Assembly: GCF_016632335.1 (NCBI RefSeq) | Contig: NZ_JAEPBG010000002.1 | Location: 620,001 to 684,000 of the forward strand | Length of the DNA stretch: 64,000 nt | DNA from: Noviherbaspirillum pedocola | GTDB lineage: Bacteria; Pseudomonadota; Gammaproteobacteria; Burkholderiales; Burkholderiaceae_D | Reading direction: 5' to 3' | Part shown: positions 32,079-41,000 of the stretch, in pieces | Numbering within the stretch: the first letter of the stretch is position 1 | Layout of the letters: each line of letters begins with the position of its first letter | The notes under the pieces: generated by a model | What the model saw: only the letters and a program-made list of their open reading frames with translations | The model's database searches: none | Told to the model about the DNA's origin: nothing | Made by a program: the position numbers and the translations under genes

Positions 32079-32242
32079 CTAGAGCGTATTCGCCCTGCCC
32101 AGCCTCACGATGCCGGCCGCATTGCCGCCGGCACGGCGTTGCGCCTCCTCGCCGTACTGCCGGTACGGCTCGTCGCCGCGCCTTGTTCCGACGAGAATGC
32201 GCCTCGGCCTCGCTGAGTCCAGTCAGGGCGAATACGCTCTAG
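32079..32242. mobile_element. MITE-like inverted-repeat element with CTAG flanks
   Basis: CTAGAGCGTATTCGCCCTG (32079-32097) is repeated as its perfect reverse complement at 32224-32242, enclosing 126 bases. Read as an insertion, the element is 32083-32238 with 15-base terminal inverted repeats (AGCGTATTCGCCCTG) and a CTAG target duplication, as expected for IS5-type targets (YTAR). The interior is GC-rich, carries smaller hairpins (CCGTAC-TGC-CGGTACGG; GCCGGC repeats) and no convincing gene. The right CTAG contains the P450 stop codon. CTAG is itself a palindrome, so the duplication cannot be separated from the repeat with certainty. Confidence 0.75.
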
Positions 32243-33534
32243 TGAGGCGTCACATTGCTGACCACAAACCCGCTCGCCGGCAATGCCGGCACGCGGCCGA
32301 GATCGATCCAGAAATTCTGTCGCGGCACTTCGCAGCGCATCGACGAAACATACAGGCCCAGCAGCGTCTTGATGATGCCGATCGTGATCCATTCGCCGGG
32401 GCAGCGGTGGTTCGTGTGGAAGTCGCCGCCTCCCGAGGGAATGAGCGTGTGGGCATTGCCCTGCCATCCCGTAAAGCGTTCCGGCCGGAAGCGGTTTGGC
32501 TGCTCCCACAGGCGCGGATCGTGGTTGGTGCCGTACAGGTCCAGCAGTACCCAGTCGCCCTCGTCGAAGCGATGGCCGCGCCACTCGAAAGGCGCAAGCG
32601 CCACGCCGCCCATGGCCGGAATGAAGGGATAGAAGCGTCGCACTTCCTGAACCACCTCGAGCGCCGCATCGCCACCCGCGGCCACGGCGTCCCGGTATTG
32701 CGGATGCTGATGCAGGGCCAATGCGCCGAAGGCGAGATAGCGTGCCACGGCAATTGTCGGCCGCAGAAAATTGATCAGTTCAACCGCGCCGACTTCCGCG
32801 GACATTTCCTCGCCGTCCGCGTCCCTATGCGTAGCGATCACATCCAGCGCGCTGCCAGCCGGCGGATCGATCCGGTTCGCACGCACATCCTCGATCAGGC
32901 CGCTCGCCCAGCGCTCGGTGCGGTGGCGCAGGATCATGCCGCGCCAGTTGCGCGGTCCGACGCTGGCCGAGCCCTCGATCATCGCGGCAAATTCCTCGGT
33001 GCGCGTTTCGACCTCGTCGTCCGACATGTCGATGCCGACCCACTCGGCAGCCGCGCGACACAGCACGCGCTGCGCTTCGTCATGCAGCACCACGCTGTCG
33101 GCATCAATCCAGCGGTGCAGGCGCGTGTGCCAGGCATCAGTGACGAGCTCGTACAGCTGCTGCATGTGCTCCGGCGTCATCAGCGACATATACATCGCCT
33201 TGCGCACGCGGTGCGCTTCGCCGTCGAGCGTCATGACGCTGCCATAGTCCTGCAGCAGCATCACCGTGGTCGGCGGCAGCGCGCCGCGACGGGTAAAGCG
33301 TCCGGGCTCGTAAAACATGCGCGCGGCATCTTCGCCCATCACGCAGGTGGCGCGCCTGGCCATCAGCGTGGCCTGAAACACATCGCTGCCATGGCGCTGG
33401 AAGCGATTGGGCATGTAGCGATAGCCTTCGGCCAGCAGCGACGCCGACTGGTCAAAGCCGGATTCCTGTGGAAACTCGGTGGCGGCGACCAGAGGACCAG
33501 TCACCGCCACCATCGAGGTGCGGGGCGCGCTCAT
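32239..33534 (-). CDS. CYP152-type cytochrome P450 fatty-acid peroxygenase
   Basis: CYP152 enzymes use hydrogen peroxide directly to hydroxylate or decarboxylate fatty acids and need no redox partner. This 431-residue soluble protein has the CYP152 hallmarks. ELINFLRPTIAVA contains Arg258-Pro259, which binds the substrate carboxylate in the family instead of the usual acid-alcohol pair. EVRR at 297-300 is the ExxR motif. GGGDFHTNHRCPGEW has the heme ligand Cys378. Blocks such as LLDLYGTNHDPRLW also match B. subtilis BS-beta from memory. The residue aligning with BS-beta Gln85 is Met101. Its stop TAG falls in the CTAG flank of the adjacent MITE-like element. Confidence 0.92.
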   Translation of the reverse strand: MSAPRTSMVAVTGPLVAATEFPQESGFDQSASLLAEGYRYMPNRFQRHGSDVFQATLMARRATCVMGEDAARMFYEPGRFTRRGALPPTTVMLLQDYGSVMTLDGEAHRVRKAMYMSLMTPEHMQQLYELVTDAWHTRLHRWIDADSVVLHDEAQRVLCRAAAEWVGIDMSDDEVETRTEEFAAMIEGSASVGPRNWRGMILRHRTERWASGLIEDVRANRIDPPAGSALDVIATHRDADGEEMSAEVGAVELINFLRPTIAVARYLAFGALALHQHPQYRDAVAAGGDAALEVVQEVRRFYPFIPAMGGVALAPFEWRGHRFDEGDWVLLDLYGTNHDPRLWEQPNRFRPERFTGWQGNAHTLIPSGGGDFHTNHRCPGEWITIGIIKTLLGLYVSSMRCEVPRQNFWIDLGRVPALPASGFVVSNVTPH

Positions 33535-33731
33535 TGCGCTTTGGATGGCGGGGAATTCCTGTCCTCGGGCACATCGTTGTGCCGGGTGTCGCGATTGACG
33601 CGGTGCGGCTGGCTGGTGACGTCATCGCCCTCGTTGGGTGGATCCATGTGCTGATCGCCGGATTGCTTGCGGCGGGATTCTTCGCTGCCGGTGGTTTGGC
33701 CGCGTTCCCGGTTCGGATGCCTGGTTTCCAT
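33531..33731 (-). CDS. Small hydrophilic protein overlapping the P450 start
   Basis: This 66-residue, very polar protein begins METRHPNRERGQTTGSEE and is rich in Arg, Asp, Asn, Ser, Pro and His, probably disordered. ATG 33731 has GGAG six bases upstream; an ATG four codons earlier lacks this. The stop overlaps the P450 start by four bases (ATGA), the classic layout for translational coupling, which also explains the lack of a ribosome site before the P450. The function is unknown. It could be a stress-type small protein or merely a leader for the P450. Confidence 0.55.
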   Translation of the reverse strand: METRHPNRERGQTTGSEESRRKQSGDQHMDPPNEGDDVTSQPHRVNRDTRHNDVPEDRNSPPSKAQ

Positions 33732-33962
33732 GTAGAGCTCCATCTTCGCGATTGTCGAAAGGACTGGTTAGAACGCGGGGTTTGGCCAGAGTTCGCCCGG
33801 TCATTCGGCATGCCCCCGGTTCGCGCAAGCTCGGAGAACTCCTACGCGCATTGGCCCTGTCTTCCGACAGACCCGGGACGCCGGGCTGCCTATCATCGCT
33901 GAGAGAGGTCGCCGCCATGCACAGGTGCGGCGTCGAAAAGCATGGCAATCGAGGAGAGTGAC

Positions 33963-34820
33963 ATGGATGAACCGAAGAGCGTGCCGCCGCAGGTGCAGGA
34001 TCAGCAGCCCGGCAGCCAGAAGCAAATGACGCCGCAGCCGGCCACCGAAGCACCAGGCGTGAAAGGTAGCGGCAAATTGCAGGACCAGGTCGCGGTCATC
34101 ACCGGCGGCGACTCCGGCATCGGCCGCGCGGTGGCAGTGCAATATGCCCGGGAAGGCGCGGATATCGCCGTCCTGTATCTGAACGAGCATGACGATGCGA
34201 AGGAGACGGTGCGGCTGGTAGAGGCCGAGGGCCGGCGCTGTATCGCCATCGCTGGCGATGTCGGCGATGAAGGCTTTTGCCGCAAGGCGGTAGGAGATGC
34301 GGTGGCTCAGCTCGGTCGGCTCGATATTCTCGTGAACAATGCCGCCGAGCAGCATCCACAGGAATCGATCACCGACATCAGCGCCGAGCAGCTCGAGCGC
34401 ACCTTCCGCACCAACATCTTTGGCCAGTTCTACATGGTCAAGGCGGTGCTGCCGCATATGAAGAAGGGCGCGCGCATTATCAACACCGCTTCGGTGACCG
34501 CCTATCGCGGCAGCCCGCAACTGCTCGACTATTCCTCGACCAAGGGCGCGATCGTTGCCTTCACGCGCTCGCTGGCGCAATCGCTGATCAAGGACGGAAT
34601 ACATGTGAACGGCGTCGCCCCAGGACCGATCTGGACGCCGCTGATACCCTCGACCTTCTCCGAGGAGAAAGTGGAAAGCTTCGGCTCCAGTGTGCCGATG
34701 GGCCGTCCCGGGCAGCCCGAGGAAGTTGCACCCTGCTATGTCTTCCTTGCCTGGGAAGGCTGCAGCTACATGGCTGGTCAGATCCTGCATCCGAACGGCG
34801 GCGAAATCATCAACGGATGA
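33963..34820 (+). CDS. Short-chain dehydrogenase/reductase (YghA/YhdF type)
   Basis: This is an NAD(P)-dependent oxidoreductase of the glucose/ribitol dehydrogenase branch of SDRs. A polar 40-residue N-terminal extension precedes the Rossmann fold. TGGDSGIG binds the cofactor, NNAAEQ is the structural motif, and the catalytic triad sits in NTASV (Ser) and YSSTKGA (Tyr, Lys). The 285-residue size and extension match E. coli YghA, reported to reduce aldehydes. ATG 33963 follows GAGGAGAG. The substrate is unknown. It is divergent from the P450 pair. Confidence 0.88.
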   Translation: MDEPKSVPPQVQDQQPGSQKQMTPQPATEAPGVKGSGKLQDQVAVITGGDSGIGRAVAVQYAREGADIAVLYLNEHDDAKETVRLVEAEGRRCIAIAGDVGDEGFCRKAVGDAVAQLGRLDILVNNAAEQHPQESITDISAEQLERTFRTNIFGQFYMVKAVLPHMKKGARIINTASVTAYRGSPQLLDYSSTKGAIVAFTRSLAQSLIKDGIHVNGVAPGPIWTPLIPSTFSEEKVESFGSSVPMGRPGQPEEVAPCYVFLAWEGCSYMAGQILHPNGGEIING

Positions 34821-34870
34821 TCAGCGGTTTCTTGAGCGTCGATCGCACTCCCATGCCGCCGGGAAAGGGT

Positions 34871-34899
34871 TCGACACGGCATAAACCGTTCTTTACAAT
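34871..34899 (+). promoter_or_regulatory. Predicted sigma-70 promoter of the glycosyltransferase gene
   Basis: TCGACA (34871-34876) and TACAAT (34894-34899) are separated by 17 bases, each matching the consensus at five of six positions. The start codon at 34930 lies about 24 bases after the expected transcription start. Confidence 0.6.
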
Positions 34900-34929
34900 C
34901 CGGGGCGCTAATGTGTACCCGCGTGGCCG

Positions 34930-36654
34930 ATGCCTGGGCCAACGGGACAACCCACTCCGGAGACCGCCATCAATTCCGTTTCTTCCAATAAAGCCGACTC
35001 CTTCCCGCCGCTGTGGCTGGTATGGCTGGCGGCTGTCGTTTTCATCTTCGCCGGGCTGGGCGGTCCGGGCATCCTGAACAATAACGAAGGGCTGTACGCC
35101 GAGATTCCGCGCGAGATGCTGGCCTCGCATGACTGGCGTTTCTGGATCATTCCGCATCTGAATGGCTTGCCTTACATGGAAAAGCCGCCGCTGTTGTACT
35201 GGCTGACGGCAGCGTCGTTCGCGCTGTTCGGCATTTCCGAATGGTCGGCGCGCCTGGTGCCGGCGCTGTCGGCGCTTGCCTGCGTGGGCACGCTGCTGTG
35301 GTTCGGCCGTGCTGTTGGACGGCCGCGTGCAGGCCGCCTGGGCGCGCTGATGTTCATTAGCGGTCTGGGCGTAGCATTGATGTCGCGGCTGCTGATGTTT
35401 GACATGCTGCTGACCGCGCTGGTAACCGCTGCCTTCTGCTGCAGTTATCGCTACCTTATCGAAGGCCGGCCGGCCTTGCTGCGCTGGGCGATGGCATGGC
35501 TGGCGCTGGCGATTCTGGCCAAGGGATTGCTCGGCGTACTGCTGTTTCCAATGGTGATGCTGGTCTTCCTTGCGAGCATCCATGGTCTTGGCCAGCGCTT
35601 CTGGCGGGCTGCGGCAAGCATGTTGCGGCCGGATGCATTACTGGTGTTTTTCGTGATTGCAGCGCCCTGGCACATCGCCGCCTCGCTGACCGAGCCGATC
35701 TTCGCCTGGTTCTATTTCATCAACGAGCATGTGCTGCGCTTTCTGGGTCGGCGCGAGCCGCACGATTACTACAGTGGCCCGTGGTGGTACTACCTGCCAC
35801 GCATGATGCTTTACCTGTTTCCATGGTCGCTGTTCCTGTTCGGTTTGTTGGCCCGGCAGCAGCCGGAGGCCGCGGCGTCCAGCGCGACCCTGCGCCGTTT
35901 TCTGCTGCTCGACTGGCTGTTGCCACTGCTGTTCTTCTCGGTGTCGCGTGCGAAGGCGAATTACTACCTGGTCGCGGTGATGCCTTTCGCCGCGATGCAT
36001 CTGGCGCTTGCGCTGGAGAACCGCGGCCTCGAGCGGCCATCGCTGCGTTCCTGGCCGGGGTATGCGGTTGCCATCCTCGGCGCGCTGCTGTGCATCATCG
36101 CTTCATTGCGCCATGACGACCCGCATAGCCCGGTGCAGTTTCTGCATCTTAGTCAGAAGTCGCTGCTCATCGCGGTCTTTGCAGCGATTGCTGTTGCCGG
36201 GCTGTCCTGCGCGCTGCTTGCGCGGCACACCCGGGCCGGGCTGGGCGCGTATCTGGCGCTGCCGGCGGCGCTGGGTGTGTTCGCCTATTTCCTGCTCATG
36301 GCAATGCAGCCGCAGGTCACTGCCAAGGACACGGCGTTGTGGCTGGAGCAGGAAGCGCGCGGTCGGGAAATCTATCTTTACCGTAATTTCGAAGAGATCT
36401 CTTCGCTGCCGTTTTACCTGAAGAAGCCGCTGCCGATTGTCGACGCCCGCAGCAATGACCTGTACTGGGGCAATCGGCTCAAGGCCAACAGGATCATGCT
36501 CAGCGATGCGCAATTCGGGCAGGCGCTCGAACGCGGCGCGAAGATTGCGATCGTCGTGATGGATTCCCAGCTCGCGGATTTCCGCGCGCGCGCCTGGGCT
36601 TCCGGGCTGCGCGAGGTGCGACGCAGCGGTCAGCTGACGGTGTTCATGAATTGA
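34930..36654 (+). CDS. ArnT-like membrane glycosyltransferase (GT83/PMT family)
   Basis: This 574-residue inner-membrane protein belongs to the GT-C superfamily, which moves a sugar from a polyprenyl phosphate donor to lipid A or protein. Near the N-terminus, LLNNEGLYAE-like LNNNEGLYAEIPREML places the catalytic acidic residue in the first periplasmic loop. YMEKPPLLYWLTAASFALFG is the family-typical second block. About twelve membrane spans follow, then a small soluble C-terminal domain. It could add aminoarabinose or another sugar to lipid A, but no other arn gene is nearby. Confidence 0.88.
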   Translation: MPGPTGQPTPETAINSVSSNKADSFPPLWLVWLAAVVFIFAGLGGPGILNNNEGLYAEIPREMLASHDWRFWIIPHLNGLPYMEKPPLLYWLTAASFALFGISEWSARLVPALSALACVGTLLWFGRAVGRPRAGRLGALMFISGLGVALMSRLLMFDMLLTALVTAAFCCSYRYLIEGRPALLRWAMAWLALAILAKGLLGVLLFPMVMLVFLASIHGLGQRFWRAAASMLRPDALLVFFVIAAPWHIAASLTEPIFAWFYFINEHVLRFLGRREPHDYYSGPWWYYLPRMMLYLFPWSLFLFGLLARQQPEAAASSATLRRFLLLDWLLPLLFFSVSRAKANYYLVAVMPFAAMHLALALENRGLERPSLRSWPGYAVAILGALLCIIASLRHDDPHSPVQFLHLSQKSLLIAVFAAIAVAGLSCALLARHTRAGLGAYLALPAALGVFAYFLLMAMQPQVTAKDTALWLEQEARGREIYLYRNFEEISSLPFYLKKPLPIVDARSNDLYWGNRLKANRIMLSDAQFGQALERGAKIAIVVMDSQLADFRARAWASGLREVRRSGQLTVFMN

Positions 36655-36681
36655 AAAAGCCCAGCCGTGCCCGGTCGAGTC

Positions 36682-37446
36682 TCAGGAGGCGGTGCCGTTT
36701 TGCGCGTCGGATGGCGCCATCGTGGACCAGGGCGCGGCATCGAATTCGAATGCGTCATCCTCGAAGACGGAATTCAGTCGCCACAGCACTCGGCGGCGCG
36801 ATACCGCTAGCGTCCACGACTCGGTCAGATCCGGCTGGTTTGCAGCAAAGGCTTCGTGACTAAGCACGGCCGCGCATACGCCGGCGCCTGGATCGCGTAT
36901 TGATTCATACAGGATGATCTGTACGCCCGTCTCGCGCGCCGACCTGGCGAACGCTTGACAGGCTGAATAGTCGAGTGGATCACCCCATCGCGCTCGCTGT
37001 GCATCGTGCGGCGGTAGCCTCAGGTCGACCGCCGTGCCGGCGACGGGCGTGCGAAACAGGGTTTGTGCCATCGGCGGCATCGTCTCGAGCGCCGGGCTGT
37101 CGTTCAAAAAGCGCCAGCGCCAGTAGCCCAGTTCGGCGCAGGCGGTGCGGCGCTCCTCGGCGCCGTAAAACACACCGGGATCCGCTGGTGCGCGAAAGCG
37201 CGAACCCGAAGGCAGCGGCGGATAACGGAACGGGGTAAACAGCAGCCAGTGCAATTGACGCGGCGAAGCGGGCAGCGGTGGCTTGGAGGCATCGAGTATC
37301 GCTTCCAGCAGCGCCTGTTCATCGAGGGTGTCGACCAGCAACATGGTCGAGGCGCGGTGCTGTGCTTCGACCGCGCGCCACAGGCTGGTGGCCATGCTGC
37401 GCGCGTCCATACGCGGGTCAGATGCGGCCACGGTGGGCATCGACAT
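36682..37446 (-). CDS. RES-domain toxin (NAD+-consuming) of a toxin-antitoxin pair
   Basis: RES toxins degrade NAD+ (NAD+ phosphorylase or hydrolase activity) and halt growth when not bound by their antitoxin. The 254-residue protein contains the conserved GSRFRAPADPGVFYGAEE segment (Arg83/85, Tyr94), AELGYWRWRF with Glu105, and the later YESIRDPG with Ser182; Arg, Glu and Ser give the family its name. The start at 37446 (or 37440) overlaps the antitoxin gene by 29 (or 23) bases. The frame is open upstream but reads through the antitoxin gene. It is convergent with the glycosyltransferase. Confidence 0.9.
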   Translation of the reverse strand: MSMPTVAASDPRMDARSMATSLWRAVEAQHRASTMLLVDTLDEQALLEAILDASKPPLPASPRQLHWLLFTPFRYPPLPSGSRFRAPADPGVFYGAEERRTACAELGYWRWRFLNDSPALETMPPMAQTLFRTPVAGTAVDLRLPPHDAQRARWGDPLDYSACQAFARSARETGVQIILYESIRDPGAGVCAAVLSHEAFAANQPDLTESWTLAVSRRRVLWRLNSVFEDDAFEFDAAPWSTMAPSDAQNGTAS

Positions 37447-37807
37447 AGTGCAAAACCCTGACCAGGCCTTCCACGCTTTCCAGCATCTCGATCGGACGTC
37501 CGCCCAGGGTGGTGTTGTCGCCATTGAGCCATTGCCGCGCATGCTCGTCATGGCCGAGGAGCGCGTCGAGCGAGCGGAACAGCCGTACCAGCAATACCGC
37601 CATTTCCCATTCCTTGCCGCGCTCACGCGAGAGGGAATACGCGCTGGCGAACAAACGGGATACCGTCGCGTTCGATACGCCGAGAATTCTTGCGAGCGAA
37701 GATTGTTTTAGGTCGAGCAGCAGCGCCACGTTGCGCAGCGCTTTTGTCAGGGTCTGCTCGGGATTTGCTTGTGATACCGCAGCGTCAGGGTGGGTTAACG
37801 CCAGCAT
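37418..37807 (-). CDS. Xre/MbcA/ParS-type antitoxin
   Basis: This 129-residue partner of the RES toxin has an N-terminal Xre-like helix-turn-helix (about 30-60, LKQSSLARILGVSNATVSRLF). The C-terminal MbcA/ParS toxin-binding domain has the typical HARQWLNGDNTTLGGRPIEML and the EGLVRVLHYVDA end. In this family the antitoxin plugs the toxin active site and the complex represses its own promoter. ATG 37807 follows GGAG with seven bases spacing. It is the upstream gene of the pair. Confidence 0.9.
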   Translation of the reverse strand: MLALTHPDAAVSQANPEQTLTKALRNVALLLDLKQSSLARILGVSNATVSRLFASAYSLSRERGKEWEMAVLLVRLFRSLDALLGHDEHARQWLNGDNTTLGGRPIEMLESVEGLVRVLHYVDAHRGRI

Positions 37808-37810
37808 GAG

Positions 37811-37878
37811 ATTTCTCCAGAAATAAAAGTGGCGAAATATTTCTTCGGAAATCTACCAGTTTCCCGCGCCTCTGTCAC
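37811..37878 (-). promoter_or_regulatory. Toxin-antitoxin promoter and palindromic operators
   Basis: Reading on the minus strand, GTGACA (37873-37878) and TAGATT (37850-37855) are exactly 17 bases apart, a good sigma-70 promoter. Downstream are a perfect palindrome GAAATATTTC (37834-37843), about where transcription would start, and ATTTCT-CC-AGAAAT (37811-37824), which overlaps the antitoxin ribosome site. Both share the half-site GAAAT/ATTTC and are candidates for autoregulatory binding by the HTH antitoxin. Confidence 0.6.
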
Positions 37879-37971
37879 CACGATTTGCAAACGGGATATC
37901 GCGCTGCACGCCTGGCAGCTCGGTTTGGCAAGCGCTCTCGCGCTGCATCAGGCCGGTCCGATATGGCAAGG

Positions 37972-37977
37972 TATAAT
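37972..37977 (+). promoter_or_regulatory. Perfect -10 box upstream of purL
   Basis: TATAAT occurs 67 bases before the purL start. No good -35 is seen at 16-18 bases (the region reads CAGGCC), so the promoter may depend on an activator or be weak. Confidence 0.45.
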
Positions 37978-38043
37978 CCCGCTTTCGTCGAACCCGCACC
38001 GCGGACGCCGTCCCTCCCGCTGTGCATCAACTCTCTTTTCGCC

Positions 38044-41000
38044 ATGCTGATCCTGCCGGGCTCGAATGCCCTGTCTGCCTTTCGCGCACAACGCTTGCTC
38101 GTTCAACTCCAGGCCATCGATCCCGCCATCACAGGTATATCCGGACGCTATCTGCACTTCATCGACGCGAGCCAGGCTCTGGCGGATGACGATGTCCGAC
38201 GTCTCAAGGCGCTCCTGACCTATGGCGAGGATGTTGCTGGCGGAGCTGACGGCGAGGAGTTCGTCGTGGTGCCGCGCTTCGGCACGATTTCGCCCTGGGC
38301 TAGCAAGGCCACCGATATCGCGCATAACTGCGGCATGACGCAGGTGCATCGCATCGAGCGCGGCATTTCCTTCCATGTGCATCTGAAGTCGGGCTTGTTC
38401 AGCGGTGCAAAGCGCCTGTCCGGCACGGCGGTGGAAGCGGTATCAGCCGCGCTGCACGACCGCATGACCGAGATGGTGCTGCGCAGCGCCGACGATGCCG
38501 CCGGCTTGTTCCGTGAATTGCAGCCGCTGCCGCTGGCGCATGTCGATGTCATGGGTGGCGGTCGCGCGGCGCTGGAAGCGGCCAACAGCGAGCTGGGACT
38601 GGCGCTGTCGGATGATGAAATCGATTACCTGGTCAACGCCTTCACCGCGGCCAAACGCAATCCGACCGATGTCGAACTGATGATGTTCGCGCAGGCCAAC
38701 AGCGAGCACTGCCGCCACAAGATCTTCAATGCCGACTGGACCATCGATGGCGAGCAGCAGGACCGCTCGCTGTTCGCGATGATCCGCAATACCCATCAGC
38801 TGCATCCCGAGGGCACGATCGTCGCCTACAGCGACAATTCCTCGGTGATCGAAGGCGCGAAAGTGATGCGCTTTCATCCGCGCGGCGCCGCCGCCGGCAA
38901 TGTCTATGGCGAGAGCGTCGAGCCCACGCACATCCTGATGAAGGTGGAAACCCACAACCACCCGACCGCGATCTCGCCGTTCCCGGGCGCGTCCACTGGC
39001 GCCGGCGGCGAAATCCGCGATGAAGGCGCGACCGGCCGCGGCGCAAAACCGAAGGCCGGCCTCACCGGCTTCACCGTGTCGAACCTGATGATCACGCACG
39101 CGGTGCAGCCCTGGGAAAACGCCCGCGACACCGCCGAGCCGTCATCGCAGCGGCAGGCGCATGCGCAGGGCGGCATCCACGGCAAGCCCGAGCGCATCGC
39201 CTCGCCGCTGCAGATCATGGTCGACGGCCCGCTCGGCGGCGCGGCCTTCAACAATGAATTCGGCCGGCCTAATCTCGGCGGCTATTTCCGCAGCTACGAG
39301 CAGAACGTCGGCGGCACCGTGTGGGGCTACCACAAGCCGATCATGATCGCCGGCGGCATGGGCAATATCTCGGCCGAGCTCACGAAGAAGGAAGAGCTGC
39401 CGGCCGGCAGCCTGCTGATCCAGCTCGGCGGCCCGGGCATGCGCATCGGCATGGGCGGCAGCGCGGCATCGTCGATGGCCACCGGCAGTAATACCGCGGA
39501 TCTCGATTTCGACTCGGTGCAGCGCGGCAATCCGGAGATGGAGCGGCGCGCGCAGGAAGTCATCAATGCCTGCTGGACCATGGGTGAGGACAATCCGATC
39601 CTGTCGATCCACGATGTCGGCGCCGGCGGCCTGTCGAACGCCTTCCCCGAGATCACCAACGATGCGAAACGCGGCGCCATCTTCGACCTTCGGCGCGTGC
39701 CGCTGGAAGAATCCGGCATGTCGCCGCGCGAGATCTGGAGCAATGAATCGCAGGAGCGCTATGTGCTGGCCATCGCGCCGGAAAGCCTGGCGCTGTTCCA
39801 ATACCTGTGCGAGCGCGAACGCTGTCCGTTTGCGGTCGTTGGTCATGCGACCGAAGAACGTCAGCTCAAGGTCTTCGATCCGAAGAACGACGATTATCCG
39901 GTAGACATGCCGATGGATGTGCTGCTCGGCAAACCGCCGAAGATGCATCGTGATGTGCAGCGTGTGGCAATGCAGCTTCCCGCAATCGACCTCACCGGCA
40001 TCGAACTCGCCGACGCCGCGCTGCGCGTGCTGCGCCTGCCGACGGTGGCCGACAAATCCTTCCTGATCACCATAGGCGACCGCACCGTCGGCGGCAACAC
40101 CGTGCGCGACCAGATGGTCGGCCCATGGCAGGTGCCGGTGGCCGACTGCGCAGTGACGACGATGAGCTTTGACGGCTATGTCGGCGAAGCGATGGCCATG
40201 GGCGAACGCACGCCGCTGGCCGTCATCGACGCGCCGGCTTCGGGCCGCATGGCGGTGGGCGAGGCGATCACCAACATCGCCGCGGCGCCGATCGAAAAGC
40301 TTGGCGACATCAAACTGTCCGCGAACTGGATGGCCGCCTGCGGCCAGCCCGGTCAGGACGCGGCGCTGTTCGACACCGTCAAGGCGGTCGGCATGGAGCT
40401 GTGCCCGGCGCTGGGCATTTCCATCCCGGTCGGCAAGGATTCGCTGTCGATGCGTACCACCTGGAAGGAAGAAGACGGCGCTGACAAGTCGGTGGTCTCG
40501 CCGGTGTCGCTGATCGTGTCGGCCTTCGCGCGTGTACACGATGTGCGCCTCGCACTGACGCCGCAACTGCGCACCGATCTCGGCGACACCGCACTGATCC
40601 TGATCGACCTCGGCCGCGGCCGCAACCGCATGGGCGGCTCGGCCTTGGCCCAGGTCATGCAGCAGATCGGCAATGACGCGCCGGATGTCGATACACCCGA
40701 GGACCTGAAAGCCTTCTTCGCCGCAATCCAGCGGCTCAATACGGAAAAGCGCCTGCTCGCCTATCACGATCGTTCCGACGGTGGCCTGTTCGTCACGCTC
40801 GCCGAGATGGCTTTCGCGGGCCGCACCGGCGTCTCGGTCAACCTCGACATCCTGACCATGGAAGGCGAGCATGCGAGCGACTGGGGCGACTCGAAGAACT
40901 GGGCATCGCAGATCGCCGAGCGCCGCAACGAGATGACGCTGCGCGCGCTGTTTTCCGAGGAACTCGGCGCGGTGATCCAGGTGCGTGCCGACGAGCGCTC

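Noticed and set aside
32083..32238. Coding potential inside the MITE-like element
   Set aside because: Open frames cross it, but they are continuous with antisense shadows of the P450 gene and carry no ribosome site or transposase motif.
37440..37626. N-terminal extension of the RES toxin frame upstream of 37446
   Set aside because: It reads through the antitoxin gene in another frame with Trp/Arg/Ser-rich, non-conserved residues. The conserved toxin region starts downstream.
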